Of a stretch of 10,074 bases of DNA, positions 1-7,821 are shown one piece after another. The notes under the pieces are model-generated. The model ran no database searches, was not told where the DNA came from, and saw nothing but the letters and a program-made list of their open reading frames with translations. The position numbers and the translations under genes were made by a program. The stretch lies in assembly GCA_900547385.1 (NCBI GenBank), contig URGQ01000047.1, positions 1 to 10,074 on the forward strand, read 5' to 3'. How positions within the stretch are numbered: the stretch's first letter is position 1; each line of letters opens with the position of its first letter. The DNA is from an uncultured Oscillospiraceae bacterium (GTDB lineage Bacteria > Bacillota > Clostridia > Oscillospirales > Ruminococcaceae).

Positions 1-6
1 CGGGTC

Positions 7-102
7 TTTAGGGCGGAGCCCTAAATCGCTTTTGGGCACTTTTGGCGATTCAAAAAGTGCCACCCCGGCGGTAGCCGTACAGATTATGCCTTTGCAAAAG
101 GC
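7..102. repeat. Cluster of three short perfect hairpins at the left edge
   Basis: No convincing gene lies in the first 254 bases. This part holds three inverted repeats: tttagggc/gccctaaa (7-14 with 18-25, loop gga), ggcactttt/aaaagtgcc (35-43 with 53-61), and gccttt/aaaggc (88-93 with 97-102). A further pairing, aatcgc (24-29) with gcgatt (45-50), competes with the first two. The stems could belong to the 3' end of a gene outside the window or to an intergenic repeat family; neither can be decided here. None has a clear T-run on the plus strand. Confidence 0.5.
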
Positions 103-150
103 TCCGCGGCGCCGACAGGCGAGATGAAATTATTACCTTTTGCCGGCAAC

Positions 151-200
151 CCCTCAGTCAGCCATGCGGCTGCCAGCTCCCCTTACACAGGGGAGCCTGT
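151..200. repeat. Palindromic intergenic repeat-like element
   Basis: Two adjacent hairpins are visible: cagcc/ggctg (159-163 with 168-172) and the 8-bp stem gctcccct/aggggagc (176-183 with 189-196, loop tacac). The pattern 'CCCTCAGTCAGC..GCTG.CAGCTCCCCT' followed by a matching GGGGAGCC resembles, from memory, a short palindromic repeat seen in many copies between genes of gut Clostridia. Only one copy lies in the window, so repetitiveness is not shown here. It sits just beyond the secA terminator. Confidence 0.4.
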
Positions 201-210
201 GGGGCGGGGC

Positions 211-240
211 AAAAAAGACACCCCGGCGGGGGTGTCTTTT
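211..240 (-). terminator. Rho-independent terminator of secA
   Basis: A perfect 12-bp stem (213-224 with 229-240, loop ggcg) ends, read on the minus strand, in a run of six T (complement of 211-216). It begins 15 bases after the secA stop codon. The stem is itself A/T-flanked on both sides, so it may also work on transcripts arriving from the left. Confidence 0.85.
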
Positions 241-254
241 GGAGTATGGGGGGG

Positions 255-2981
<2,727 letters not shown>

Positions 2982-3203
2982 AGTTTGGTGTTCTCCTTTG
3001 GTGAGTAGTGATCTGCCCGAAGGAAACGGGCAGGGGCGAGCGGGGGCGGCGGAAAAGCGGATGAGGGCGGGGACGGCCCGCGGGCAGGCTGATGTCCGTT
3101 GAAAACGGACTGTTGCCTGTCAAGGGACGGCACTGCCGGCGCCGCTTTGCCGGTGGCCCGGCGAGCCCCGGAAAGCACAGTATGGCAAGGTATGCCTTTT
3201 AAC
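2982..3203 (-). promoter_or_regulatory. Long structured 5' leader of secA
   Basis: If transcription starts about 7 bases past the -10 box, the secA mRNA has a leader near 220 nt. Two perfect 7-bp stems are visible: gtccgtt/aacggac (3094-3100 with 3104-3110) and ctgcccg/cgggcag (3013-3019 with 3027-3033). The second ends about 13 bases upstream of the ribosome binding site and does not cover it. No riboswitch class was recognised. An open frame runs through the leader but has no ribosome binding site or signal-like sequence, so a SecM-type arrest peptide is not supported. Confidence 0.35.
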
Positions 3204-3209
3204 CATACT

Positions 3210-3238
3210 ATTTTACTGCACCCCGGGGGCGGTGTCAA
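3210..3238 (-). promoter_or_regulatory. Sigma-A-type promoter of secA
   Basis: Read on the minus strand: TTGACA (3238-3233), 17-base spacer, TAAAAT (3215-3210). The -35 box is a perfect consensus and the -10 box matches 5 of 6. The position and direction fit secA. It is divergent from the promoter at 3332-3360, with about 95 bases between the two -35 boxes. Confidence 0.8.
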
Positions 3239-3331
3239 ATAAAAGAGGGGGCAAGGCTGTGGCTAAACTGTAAATTTTTGCGCGAGTGGGGGCAAAAACG
3301 GGTTTTCCAACAAAAACTTGCAGGAAACCCC

Positions 3332-3360
3332 TTGCAAATGCTGTGACGGTTCACTATAAT
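3332..3360 (+). promoter_or_regulatory. Sigma-A-type promoter of the Fe-S scaffold/GGGtGRT operon
   Basis: TTGCAA (3332-3337), 17-base spacer, perfect TATAAT (3355-3360). The start site would be near 3367, giving a leader of about 64 nt. Just upstream, gggttttcc (3299-3307) and ggaaaccc (3323-3330) form an imperfect inverted repeat of unknown meaning. Confidence 0.8.
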
Positions 3361-3370
3361 ATTGGTGGTA

Positions 3371-3405
3371 TTGTTATTTTAATCACAATGTTATTTTTAA
3401 CACAA
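3371..3405 (+). promoter_or_regulatory. Tandem AT-rich operator-like repeats, possible Rex site
   Basis: Two imperfect copies of a 17-base unit lie head to tail directly after the predicted start site: 3372-3388 (TGTTATTTTAATCACAA) and 3389-3405 (TGTTATTTTTAACACAA). The first, read from 3371, has the form TTGTTA-N6-TCACAA. That matches the arrangement of operators for the NADH-sensing repressor Rex (TTGTTAA or TTGTGAA half sites around a short spacer), mixing the two half-site variants. The second contains the exact inverted repeat TGTTA-TTTT-TAACA, but with spacing two bases shorter than Rex. Placement just downstream of the -10 box suits a repressor. No Rex gene is in the window; the assignment is inference. 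Confidence 0.45.
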
Positions 3406-3430
3406 AGTCTGTTCGGAAGGAGAATGTGCA

Positions 3431-4123
3431 ATGAACTATTCCCACGAAGTAGAATGTATGTGCCCCGTCACCAAGGGTCCACACCACGGCCCCGCGCCTA
3501 TCCCGGAGGAGGGACGCTGGGTAAAGGCATACCAGATCAGCGATATCTCCGGCCTTTCCCACGGCATTGGCTGGTGCGCGCCGCAGCAGGGCGCCTGCAA
3601 GCTGACCCTGAATGTGAAAAACGGCATCATTGAAGAAGCGCTGGTAGAGACCATCGGCTGCAGCGGCATGACCCATTCCGCGGCCATGGCGGGCGAGATC
3701 CTGCCCGGCAAGACGCTGCTGGAGGCCCTGAACACCGACCTCGTCTGCGACGCCATCAATGTGGCAATGCGGGAGATCTTTAAGCAGTTGGCCTACGGCC
3801 GCACCCAGACCGCCTTCAGTGAGGACGGCCTGCCCATCGGGGCTTCCTTGGAGGACCTGGGCAAGGGCCTGCGCAGCCAGACCGGTACCATCTTTTCCAC
3901 CGGCGCCAAGGGCGTGCGTTACCTGGAGCTGGCCGAGGGCTACATCACCAAGGTGGCGCTGGATAAGAACGGCGAGGCTATCGGCTATCAGTTTGTGCGC
4001 CTGGGCAAGATGATGGAGGATATCCGCCACGGTGTAAACGCCGAGGAGGCCCTGAAGAAGAACACCGGTACATACGGCCGCTTTGCCGATGCGCCCAAGT
4101 ACATTGACCCCAGAGAAGAATAA
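3431..4123 (+). CDS. NifU/IscU-like iron-sulfur cluster assembly scaffold protein
   Basis: The first 125 residues resemble the NifU_N/IscU scaffold on which Fe-S clusters are built. The segment GACKLTLNVKNGIIEE.. through ..GKTLLEAL.. follows the family pattern, with likely ligand cysteines Cys56, Cys77 (in GCSGMTHS) and Cys106. Further cysteines are Cys9, Cys11 and Cys49, not typical of classical IscU. The protein has 230 residues against about 125-150 for IscU; the extra C-terminal part (about 130-230) is unfamiliar and ends in a charged tail. The ATG at 3431 has AAGGAG (3417-3422) at 8-base spacing; an upstream ATG at 3425 is out of frame. It lies 18 bases before the GGGtGRT gene with one promoter for both. 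No iscS/nifS desulfurase is nearby, so this is not a standard isc operon. Family membership is fairly sure; role and partner are inferred. Confidence 0.82.
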   Translation: MNYSHEVECMCPVTKGPHHGPAPIPEEGRWVKAYQISDISGLSHGIGWCAPQQGACKLTLNVKNGIIEEALVETIGCSGMTHSAAMAGEILPGKTLLEALNTDLVCDAINVAMREIFKQLAYGRTQTAFSEDGLPIGASLEDLGKGLRSQTGTIFSTGAKGVRYLELAEGYITKVALDKNGEAIGYQFVRLGKMMEDIRHGVNAEEALKKNTGTYGRFADAPKYIDPREE

Positions 4124-4141
4124 GAGAAGGAGGACACGACA

Positions 4142-5143
4142 ATGGCGAAATTTGAAGGACAGGAAAGACGGATGCCCGGCATCAACGCCTGCCTGAAAGA
4201 ATACGGTATGAATACCCTGGAAGATGCCCGTGACCTCACTTTGGAGCATGGCATCAATGTGGAAGAGATCGTGAAGGGCGTACAGCCCATTGCCTTTGAT
4301 AACGCGGTGTGGGCCTACACCCTGGGTACCGCCCTGGCCCTGAAGAAGGGCGCTAAGAGCGCGGCGGAAGCCAGCGAGATGATCGGCGTGGGTCTGCAGG
4401 CCTTCTGCGTACCCGGTTCCGTTGCCGAGCAGCGCCAGGTGGGCCTGGGCCACGGCAACCTGGGCGCCATGCTGCTGCGCGATGAGACCAAATGCTTCTG
4501 CTTCCTGGCGGGACATGAGTCCTTTGCGGCGGCGGAAGGCGCCATCGGCATTGCCCGCAACGCCAACAAGGCCCGCAAGGAACCGCTGCGGGTCATCCTG
4601 AACGGTTTGGGCAAGGACGCTGCCTATATCATCAGCCGGGTGAACGGCTTTACCTATGTAGAAACTGACTTTGACTTTGCTACCGGCGAAGTAAAGGTGG
4701 TGCGCGAGGTCGTCTTTGGCGAGGGCGAGCGCGCCAAGATCAAGTGCTACGGCTGCAACGATGTACTGGAGGGCGTAGCCATTATGAAGATGGAGAAGGT
4801 GGATGTTTCCATCACCGGCAACTCTACCAATCCTACCCGCTTCCAGCACCCCGTGGCCGGTACCTATAAGAAATGGTGCTGGGAGAACGGCGTCAAGTAT
4901 TTCTCCGTGGCCAGCGGCGGCGGCACCGGCCGTACCCTGCACCCCGATAACATGGCGGCGGGTCCGGCCTCCTATGGCCTGACCGACACCATGGGCCGGA
5001 TGCACGGCGACGCCCAGTTTGCCGGTTCTTCCTCCGTCCCCGCGCATGTGGAGATGATGGGACTTATCGGTATGGGCAACAACCCCATGGTGGGCGCGAC
5101 CGTAGCCTGCGCTGTGGCAGCCTATCAGGCGATGAACAAGTAA
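4142..5143 (+). CDS. GGGtGRT family protein
   Basis: This 333-residue soluble protein carries the signature that names its family, SGGGTGRTLHPDN (258-270, GGGTGRT at 259-265), followed by a glycine-rich C-terminal part (GLIGMGNNPMVGAT). Eight cysteines are visible: Cys7, 89, 118, 120, 202, 205, 246 and 323. The CFC (118-120) and CYGC (202-205) pairs could hold metal or an Fe-S cluster, but that is inference. No signal peptide or membrane segment is seen. From family knowledge, GGGtGRT proteins occur in anaerobic Firmicutes and Fusobacteria, typically beside a NifU-like scaffold gene, as here; the function is poorly defined and coupling to Fe-S metabolism is the natural guess. The ATG at 4142 follows AAGGAGG (4127-4133) with 8-base spacing. 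It is second in a two-gene operon that ends in a terminator 14 bases after the stop. Confidence 0.9.
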   Translation: MAKFEGQERRMPGINACLKEYGMNTLEDARDLTLEHGINVEEIVKGVQPIAFDNAVWAYTLGTALALKKGAKSAAEASEMIGVGLQAFCVPGSVAEQRQVGLGHGNLGAMLLRDETKCFCFLAGHESFAAAEGAIGIARNANKARKEPLRVILNGLGKDAAYIISRVNGFTYVETDFDFATGEVKVVREVVFGEGERAKIKCYGCNDVLEGVAIMKMEKVDVSITGNSTNPTRFQHPVAGTYKKWCWENGVKYFSVASGGGTGRTLHPDNMAAGPASYGLTDTMGRMHGDAQFAGSSSVPAHVEMMGLIGMGNNPMVGATVACAVAAYQAMNK

Positions 5144-5157
5144 ATAACCCAAGACGC

Positions 5158-5200
5158 AAAGACGCAGGGCTGACCGAAAAGGGACGCTCTGCGTCTTTTT
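5158..5200 (+). terminator. Rho-independent terminator of the scaffold/GGGtGRT operon
   Basis: The 10-bp stem aaagacgcag/ctgcgtcttt (5158-5167 with 5189-5198) encloses a 21-base loop and runs into TTTTT (5196-5200). The left arm is partly duplicated: aagacgca occurs twice in a row (5151-5158 and 5159-5166), so a shifted pairing is possible. Confidence 0.75.
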
Positions 5201-5231
5201 GGCGGAGGGCAGAGGCTGGGGGAGAGCGGGG

Positions 5232-5312
5232 CGGGCCGCAGGTCTGGCGGCAGAGCCGCCGCAGCGGGCGCAGCCCGCTGGTTCCGGCCTTGGCCGGAAC
5301 GCCTGCGGCCCG
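5232..5312. repeat. 81-bp cloverleaf-like palindromic element
   Basis: An outer perfect 11-bp stem (5232-5242 with 5302-5312) closes over three perfect hairpins in series: ggcggc/gccgcc (5246-5251 with 5255-5260, loop aga), cagcgggc/gcccgctg (5262-5269 with 5273-5280, loop gca), and gttccggcc/ggccggaac (5281-5289 with 5292-5300, two bases between arms). Only five bases are unpaired at the junction (5243-5245, 5261, 5301). As RNA it would be a four-way junction; as DNA it could extrude as a cruciform. It is not a tRNA: the closing stem is too long, and there is no anticodon loop or T-loop. It may be a copy of an intergenic repeat family or a structured RNA; no gene covers it. Confidence 0.65.
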
Positions 5313-5317
5313 AAGCC

Positions 5318-5482
5318 TGCGGTTTGCAGAAATTTGCCGAGAAGGGGCCCGGATTTTTAGCGAAGGGGTGATAGGACGAAAACGGAGTTTGGAGGAACCT
5401 GCCCAGGACAGGACCTGGATTTTTAGCGGATGAGTAAGCAGGGCAGGGATTAGGCTCCGCAAAATGTGTGAATGGGACGAGA
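5318..5482. repeat. Degenerate 33/66-bp direct repeats
   Basis: GGATTTTTAGCG occurs exactly at 5351-5362 and 5417-5428, 66 bases apart. The 28 bases before each copy also align with roughly 57% identity, making a 40-base match of 28 identical positions. A weaker half-period of 33 bases shows when the region is cut at 5318, 5351, 5384, 5417 and 5450. A short inverted repeat ccagg/cctgg lies at 5403-5407 with 5414-5418. The stretch 5201-5614 otherwise holds no supported gene. The minus-strand open frame through it is low-complexity and has the same repeat. Confidence 0.5.
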
Positions 5483-5551
5483 AAACCGAAGGTTCGCAAC
5501 CGGCGGTTGACAGATTTAATGGTTGAATTGGTGGTGCGCAACTGCGCCGAA

Positions 5552-5560
5552 TGGTAGGAT
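5552..5560 (+). promoter_or_regulatory. Possible extended -10 promoter of the HTH-membrane gene
   Basis: TGGTAGGAT (5552-5560) fits an extended -10 element (TGn-TANNAT), with no good -35 box 17 bases upstream. A perfect TTGACA lies further up at 5507-5512 but has no -10 at correct spacing. The near-palindrome gcgc-aact-gcgc (5536-5547) sits just upstream and could be a site for the regulator itself. All of this is weak. Confidence 0.25.
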
Positions 5561-5614
5561 AATGGCACAGGGACGGATAGAAGATGCCGTCCGGAATAAA
5601 GGAGGGCATGAAGA

Positions 5615-6613
5615 ATGATACTGGCGGATAAAATCATTGACTTGAGAAAGAAAGCGGGCTGGTCGCAGGAGGAGCTGGCGGAAAAGCTGGCGGTCACGCG
5701 GCAGTCGGTCTCCAAGTGGGAGGGGGCGCAGTCCATTCCCGATATGGATAAGGTGGTGCAGATGAGCCGCCTTTTTGGGGTGACGACCGACTACCTGTTG
5801 AAGGACGAGATAGAGACAGCGGAGCCGACAGTGACCGAGGACGACCGCCGGCCGCCGCTGCGCCGCGTGACGATCGGCGAGGCTTCCGATTACCTGGCGC
5901 TGCGGCGCACCGCCGCCCCCAAGATGGCACTGGCAACGATGCTGTGCATTTTTTCGCCCATTGCGCTGATCGGACTGGCAGCGGTGAGCGAGCTTTCGGC
6001 TTCAGCATTTCCCCTGCGGGAGGAGACGGCAGCCGGCATCGGTTTGTGTGTGTTAATGATCCTGGCCGCCATCGCGGTGACGCTGTTCCTGAGCTGTGGG
6101 AACAAGGCGAAGGAATATGATTTTTTGGAGAAGGAGCCGTTTGAGACGGAGTACGGCGTGACCGGCATGGTAAAGGAACGGCAGAAAGCCTTTAAGCCGA
6201 CCTATGACCGCATGAACACCATTGGCACGGTGCTGTGTGTTCTTTCGTTTGTGCCGCTGTTCGCTGTCATGGCGGTGATACAGGATGGCTTTTTTATGAC
6301 GATGGCAGTATGCCTGCTGCTGGCGGTAGTGGGGATCGGTGTGTACTTCTTTGTGTACGGCGGGACCATTTACAGCTCGATGGAGAAGCTGCTGGAGGAG
6401 GGCGACTATACCCGCAGGGAGAAATCCCAGAAGAACATTACCGGGCCGGTGAGCGTGATTTACTGGCTGGCAGTAACGGCGGTCTTTCTGATTTATACCT
6501 TTGGGCCCAACGGCAACGGACAGCCCCGATACAGCTGGATCATTTGGGCGGTGGCCGGTGTGCTGTATGCCGCGGTGCTGGCGGGAATAAAGCTGATAAG
6601 GAACCGGAAATAA
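5615..6613 (+). CDS. XRE-family HTH regulator with C-terminal membrane domain
   Basis: Residues 4-62 form a typical XRE/Cro-type DNA-binding helix-turn-helix (LRKKAGWSQEELAEKLAVTR then QSVSKWEGAQSIPDMDKVVQ). A linker of about 40 residues, rich in acidic residues and arginine, follows. Then come about six hydrophobic segments (near 104-124, 140-160, 201-221, 227-249, 279-296 and 307-328). The protein of 332 residues is thus likely a membrane-anchored transcription regulator, an arrangement frequent in Clostridia and often beside genes for membrane proteins or peptide resistance. The ligand and targets are unknown. The ATG at 5615 is preceded by AAAGGAGG (5598-5605) at 9-base spacing; the ATG at 5608 is out of frame. 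It is monocistronic, closed by a strong terminator. Targets could include the small membrane genes downstream (inference). Confidence 0.85.
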   Translation: MILADKIIDLRKKAGWSQEELAEKLAVTRQSVSKWEGAQSIPDMDKVVQMSRLFGVTTDYLLKDEIETAEPTVTEDDRRPPLRRVTIGEASDYLALRRTAAPKMALATMLCIFSPIALIGLAAVSELSASAFPLREETAAGIGLCVLMILAAIAVTLFLSCGNKAKEYDFLEKEPFETEYGVTGMVKERQKAFKPTYDRMNTIGTVLCVLSFVPLFAVMAVIQDGFFMTMAVCLLLAVVGIGVYFFVYGGTIYSSMEKLLEEGDYTRREKSQKNITGPVSVIYWLAVTAVFLIYTFGPNGNGQPRYSWIIWAVAGVLYAAVLAGIKLIRNRK

Positions 6614-6626
6614 CAGCATTGGAGAG

Positions 6627-6651
6627 AAAGCGCCCGAAAGGGCGCTTTTTT
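6627..6651 (+). terminator. Rho-independent terminator after the HTH-membrane gene
   Basis: A 9-bp perfect stem (6627-6635 with 6640-6648) has a stable GAAA tetraloop and ends in six T (6646-6651). It starts 14 bases after the stop codon. Confidence 0.93.
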
Positions 6652-6695
6652 GCTGTGCTGACTGGCACGGCGTGTGGGAAAATGAAAAAAGCTTG

Positions 6696-6725
6696 TTGCA
6701 ATTTTGCTGTGTGAGCCGTTATAAG
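6696..6725 (+). promoter_or_regulatory. Possible upstream promoter in the 6652-6885 gap
   Basis: TTGCAA (6696-6701), 18-base spacer, TATAAG (6720-6725). If used, it would give the first small membrane gene a leader of about 150 nt in addition to the nearer promoter at 6825-6853. No other feature is seen in this gap. Confidence 0.3.
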
Positions 6726-6824
6726 AGGTGTAAGAGACTGCCGAGGAAAAACGGTTAGATGCCAGACGGCCGCAATCTGTCGTTTGCGCCAAAAAGAGGG
6801 GGTTATCTTGAGGGAAAACGCCGA

Positions 6825-6853
6825 TGGAGATATCTGCGCGGATATGGTATGCT
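6825..6853 (+). promoter_or_regulatory. Extended -10 promoter of the first small membrane gene
   Basis: TGGAGA (6825-6830), 17-base spacer, TATGCT (6848-6853) preceded by TGG (6845-6847). Although not a strong consensus alone, the element is conserved at the same spacing before the paralogous gene downstream (7260-7288), with 32 of 40 bases identical over 6814-6853 against 7249-7288. This supports it as functional. Confidence 0.6.
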
Positions 6854-6885
6854 AAAAAAAGAGGGAAACAGAAAGGAGACGAAAA

Positions 6886-7221
6886 ATGAGAGAAAAGCTG
6901 AGAAAATACAGCAGCGATATCCTGTACTATTCGTTGTCTTTTATTGCTACGCTGATCGCATGGCTGGCCCATCATCTTGACCGGATTGGTGTATTGAAAG
7001 AGGCCGACTTTGCTTTGGAGCTGATGTGGTGGTTGATTCTTATGCTCTTTGTATGGGCGGGGGAGCTGCTGCCGGTGGAGGAACCGGACTACGGACCGGA
7101 GATCAACCGGCGGAGCCGGAAGATCGTTGCCGTAACGGAGATTGTGCTGACGGTTTTGGTCACGGCGATTTTTATTGCGCAGCTCGTGACAGGCGAGATG
7201 TTCCTGTGGCGGCTGTTCTGA
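6886..7221 (+). CDS. Small three-TM membrane protein, paralog 1 (unknown function)
   Basis: I do not recognise a family. The 111-residue product has three hydrophobic segments (near 12-29, 43-62 and 80-102), a basic start (MREKLRKY), an acidic linker (GELLPVEEPDYGPEINRRSRK, part of 59-79) and the C-terminal pattern IAQLVTG (97-103). It is a paralog of the next gene: both begin MR-KL, both have RSRK before the third segment, and 9 of 24 residues match over the last membrane segment through VTG. The ATG at 6886 has AAAGGAG (6872-6878) at 7-base spacing. No clear terminator follows; the bases agtcgaaaggcgg (7223-7235) resemble half of the terminator after paralog 2. Location is presumably the cytoplasmic membrane; an immunity or envelope role is only a guess. 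Confidence 0.7.
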   Translation: MREKLRKYSSDILYYSLSFIATLIAWLAHHLDRIGVLKEADFALELMWWLILMLFVWAGELLPVEEPDYGPEINRRSRKIVAVTEIVLTVLVTAIFIAQLVTGEMFLWRLF

Positions 7222-7248
7222 TAGTCGAAAGGCGGGGACACCCTGCAA

Positions 7249-7322
7249 GAGAAAGCCAATGGAAATATCTGTGGGGACATGGTATACTGAGGGCAAGAGA
7301 GGAAAACAAGGAGAAGAACATG
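7249..7322 (+). repeat. Duplicated promoter/leader module (copy of 6814-6888)
   Basis: The DNA before the second small membrane gene is a diverged copy of that before the first: 32 of 40 bases match up to the end of the -10 box without gaps (offset 435), and similarity continues with one single-base gap through the ribosome binding site to an ATG (6886 against 7320). It therefore marks a tandem duplication of gene plus promoter, not only of coding sequence. Confidence 0.7.
7260..7288 (+). promoter_or_regulatory. Extended -10 promoter of the second small membrane gene
   Basis: TGGAAA (7260-7265), 17-base spacer, TATACT (7283-7288) with TGG at 7280-7282. It has the same layout as the promoter at 6825-6853. 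The -10 box is closer to consensus than in the first copy, so this may be the stronger promoter. Confidence 0.65.
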
Positions 7323-7352
7323 AACGATAAGCCGGAGAAAAAGGAAAAGTAG
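7320..7352 (+). CDS. 10-codon leader ORF MNDKPEKKEK
   Basis: The ATG has AAGGAG (7308-7313) at 6-base spacing and lies exactly where the start codon of paralog 1 falls in the duplicated module. It reads ten codons, half of them charged lysine or glutamate, then TAG. The stop codon overlaps the AGGAGG (7351-7356) that serves the next gene at 7362, so ribosomes ending here could feed the downstream start. The 42-base stretch from its ribosome binding site resembles the next 42 bases (AGGAG.A.AACATG in both), which suggests a local duplication of the start region. Whether the peptide is made is not shown. Confidence 0.4.
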   Translation: MNDKPEKKEK

Positions 7353-7361
7353 GAGGACAAC

Positions 7362-7694
7362 ATGCGGGGAAAGCTGACGGAGAATGCAAAATGGACGGTA
7401 CTGCTCCATGCGGTTAATCTCCTCTTTTGGCTGCAATTCGCTGCCAACGGTATTATGGCGAGGTGTGGGGAGCAGCCGAAGCAGCCGGCATTCGGGCTAT
7501 TGTGCGGGGCACAGACACTGACGCTGCTGATTGGCTCGTGGATCCTATTTATGATGCCGGGGAAGAAAGAAGAACGGAGCCGAAAGAAGGAACGAATTCT
7601 TGCAGCGGTCAATATACTGGCGGATCTGGGGATCATTTTGCTGTTTATCCTGCAAATGGTGACGGGAAAGTATTATCCGTTTGCAGCTGTTTAA
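7362..7694 (+). CDS. Small three-TM membrane protein, paralog 2 (unknown function)
   Basis: No known family is recognised. The 110-residue product has the same plan as the gene before it: basic MRGKLTENAK start, hydrophobic segments near 11-30, 44-65 and 79-100, a cationic linker (GKKEERSRKKER, 67-78), and ILQMVTG (96-102) near the C-terminus. The N-terminal half has diverged strongly and contains Cys35 and Cys48, absent from paralog 1, and the linker is cationic where paralog 1 is largely acidic; this may reflect different partners. The ATG at 7362 has AGGAGG (7351-7356) at 5-base spacing, overlapping the stop of the leader ORF. A terminator follows 6 bases after the stop, so the gene is transcribed from its own duplicated promoter. 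Confidence 0.72.
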   Translation: MRGKLTENAKWTVLLHAVNLLFWLQFAANGIMARCGEQPKQPAFGLLCGAQTLTLLIGSWILFMMPGKKEERSRKKERILAAVNILADLGIILLFILQMVTGKYYPFAAV

Positions 7695-7700
7695 GGGAGA

Positions 7701-7729
7701 GGCTGACTGCCGAAAGGCGGTCGGCTTTT
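7701..7729 (+). terminator. Rho-independent terminator after paralog 2
   Basis: An 11-bp stem with three G-U pairs (7701-7711 with 7716-7726) has a GAAA loop (7712-7715) and ends in TTTT (7726-7729). It separates the small membrane genes from the protease promoter 16 bases further on. Confidence 0.8.
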
Positions 7730-7744
7730 CCTTTGGGGCAAGAA

Positions 7745-7774
7745 TTGACAAAGGGGCATCGGCTGGGATATAAT
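7745..7774 (+). promoter_or_regulatory. Sigma-A-type promoter of the protease gene
   Basis: Both boxes are perfect consensus: TTGACA (7745-7750), 18-base spacer, TATAAT (7769-7774). The start site would be near 7781, which places the in-frame ATG at 7783 at the very 5' end of the transcript and supports the later start at 7822. Confidence 0.88.
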
Positions 7775-7788
7775 CAGCTATCATGTTG

Positions 7789-7808
7789 CCGGCAAGTTTT
7801 CTTGTCGG
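7789..7808 (+). promoter_or_regulatory. 5'-terminal hairpin in the protease leader
   Basis: An 8-bp stem with one G-U pair (7789-7796 with 7801-7808) has a TTTT loop. It lies a few bases from the predicted transcript start and ends one base before the AAAGGAG ribosome binding site (7810-7816). It could stabilise the mRNA 5' end or modulate ribosome access. TTGCCGGCAA (7786-7795) is also an exact palindrome and could be a protein-binding site. Confidence 0.45.
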
Positions 7809-7821
7809 GAAAGGAGCTGCC

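Noticed and set aside
3383..5152. 589-codon minus-strand open frame across both operon genes
   Set aside because: It is the antisense of two well-supported genes and their short spacer, with low-complexity composition; a codon-bias shadow.
5232..5312. tRNA reading of the cloverleaf-like element
   Set aside because: The closing stem has 11 bp, the middle arm has a 3-base loop with no anticodon, and there is no T-loop or D-loop consensus.
5064..5736. Minus-strand open frames of 181 and 203 codons in the intergenic region
   Set aside because: They overlap two sense genes and the repeats, are Pro/Ser/Arg-rich, and the repeated AKNPGP segment simply reflects the 66-bp DNA repeat.
7783..7821. Upstream ATG at 7783 as the protease start
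   Set aside because: It would be practically leaderless given the perfect promoter at 7745-7774 and lacks a ribosome binding site. The ATG at 7822 has AAAGGAG at proper spacing.
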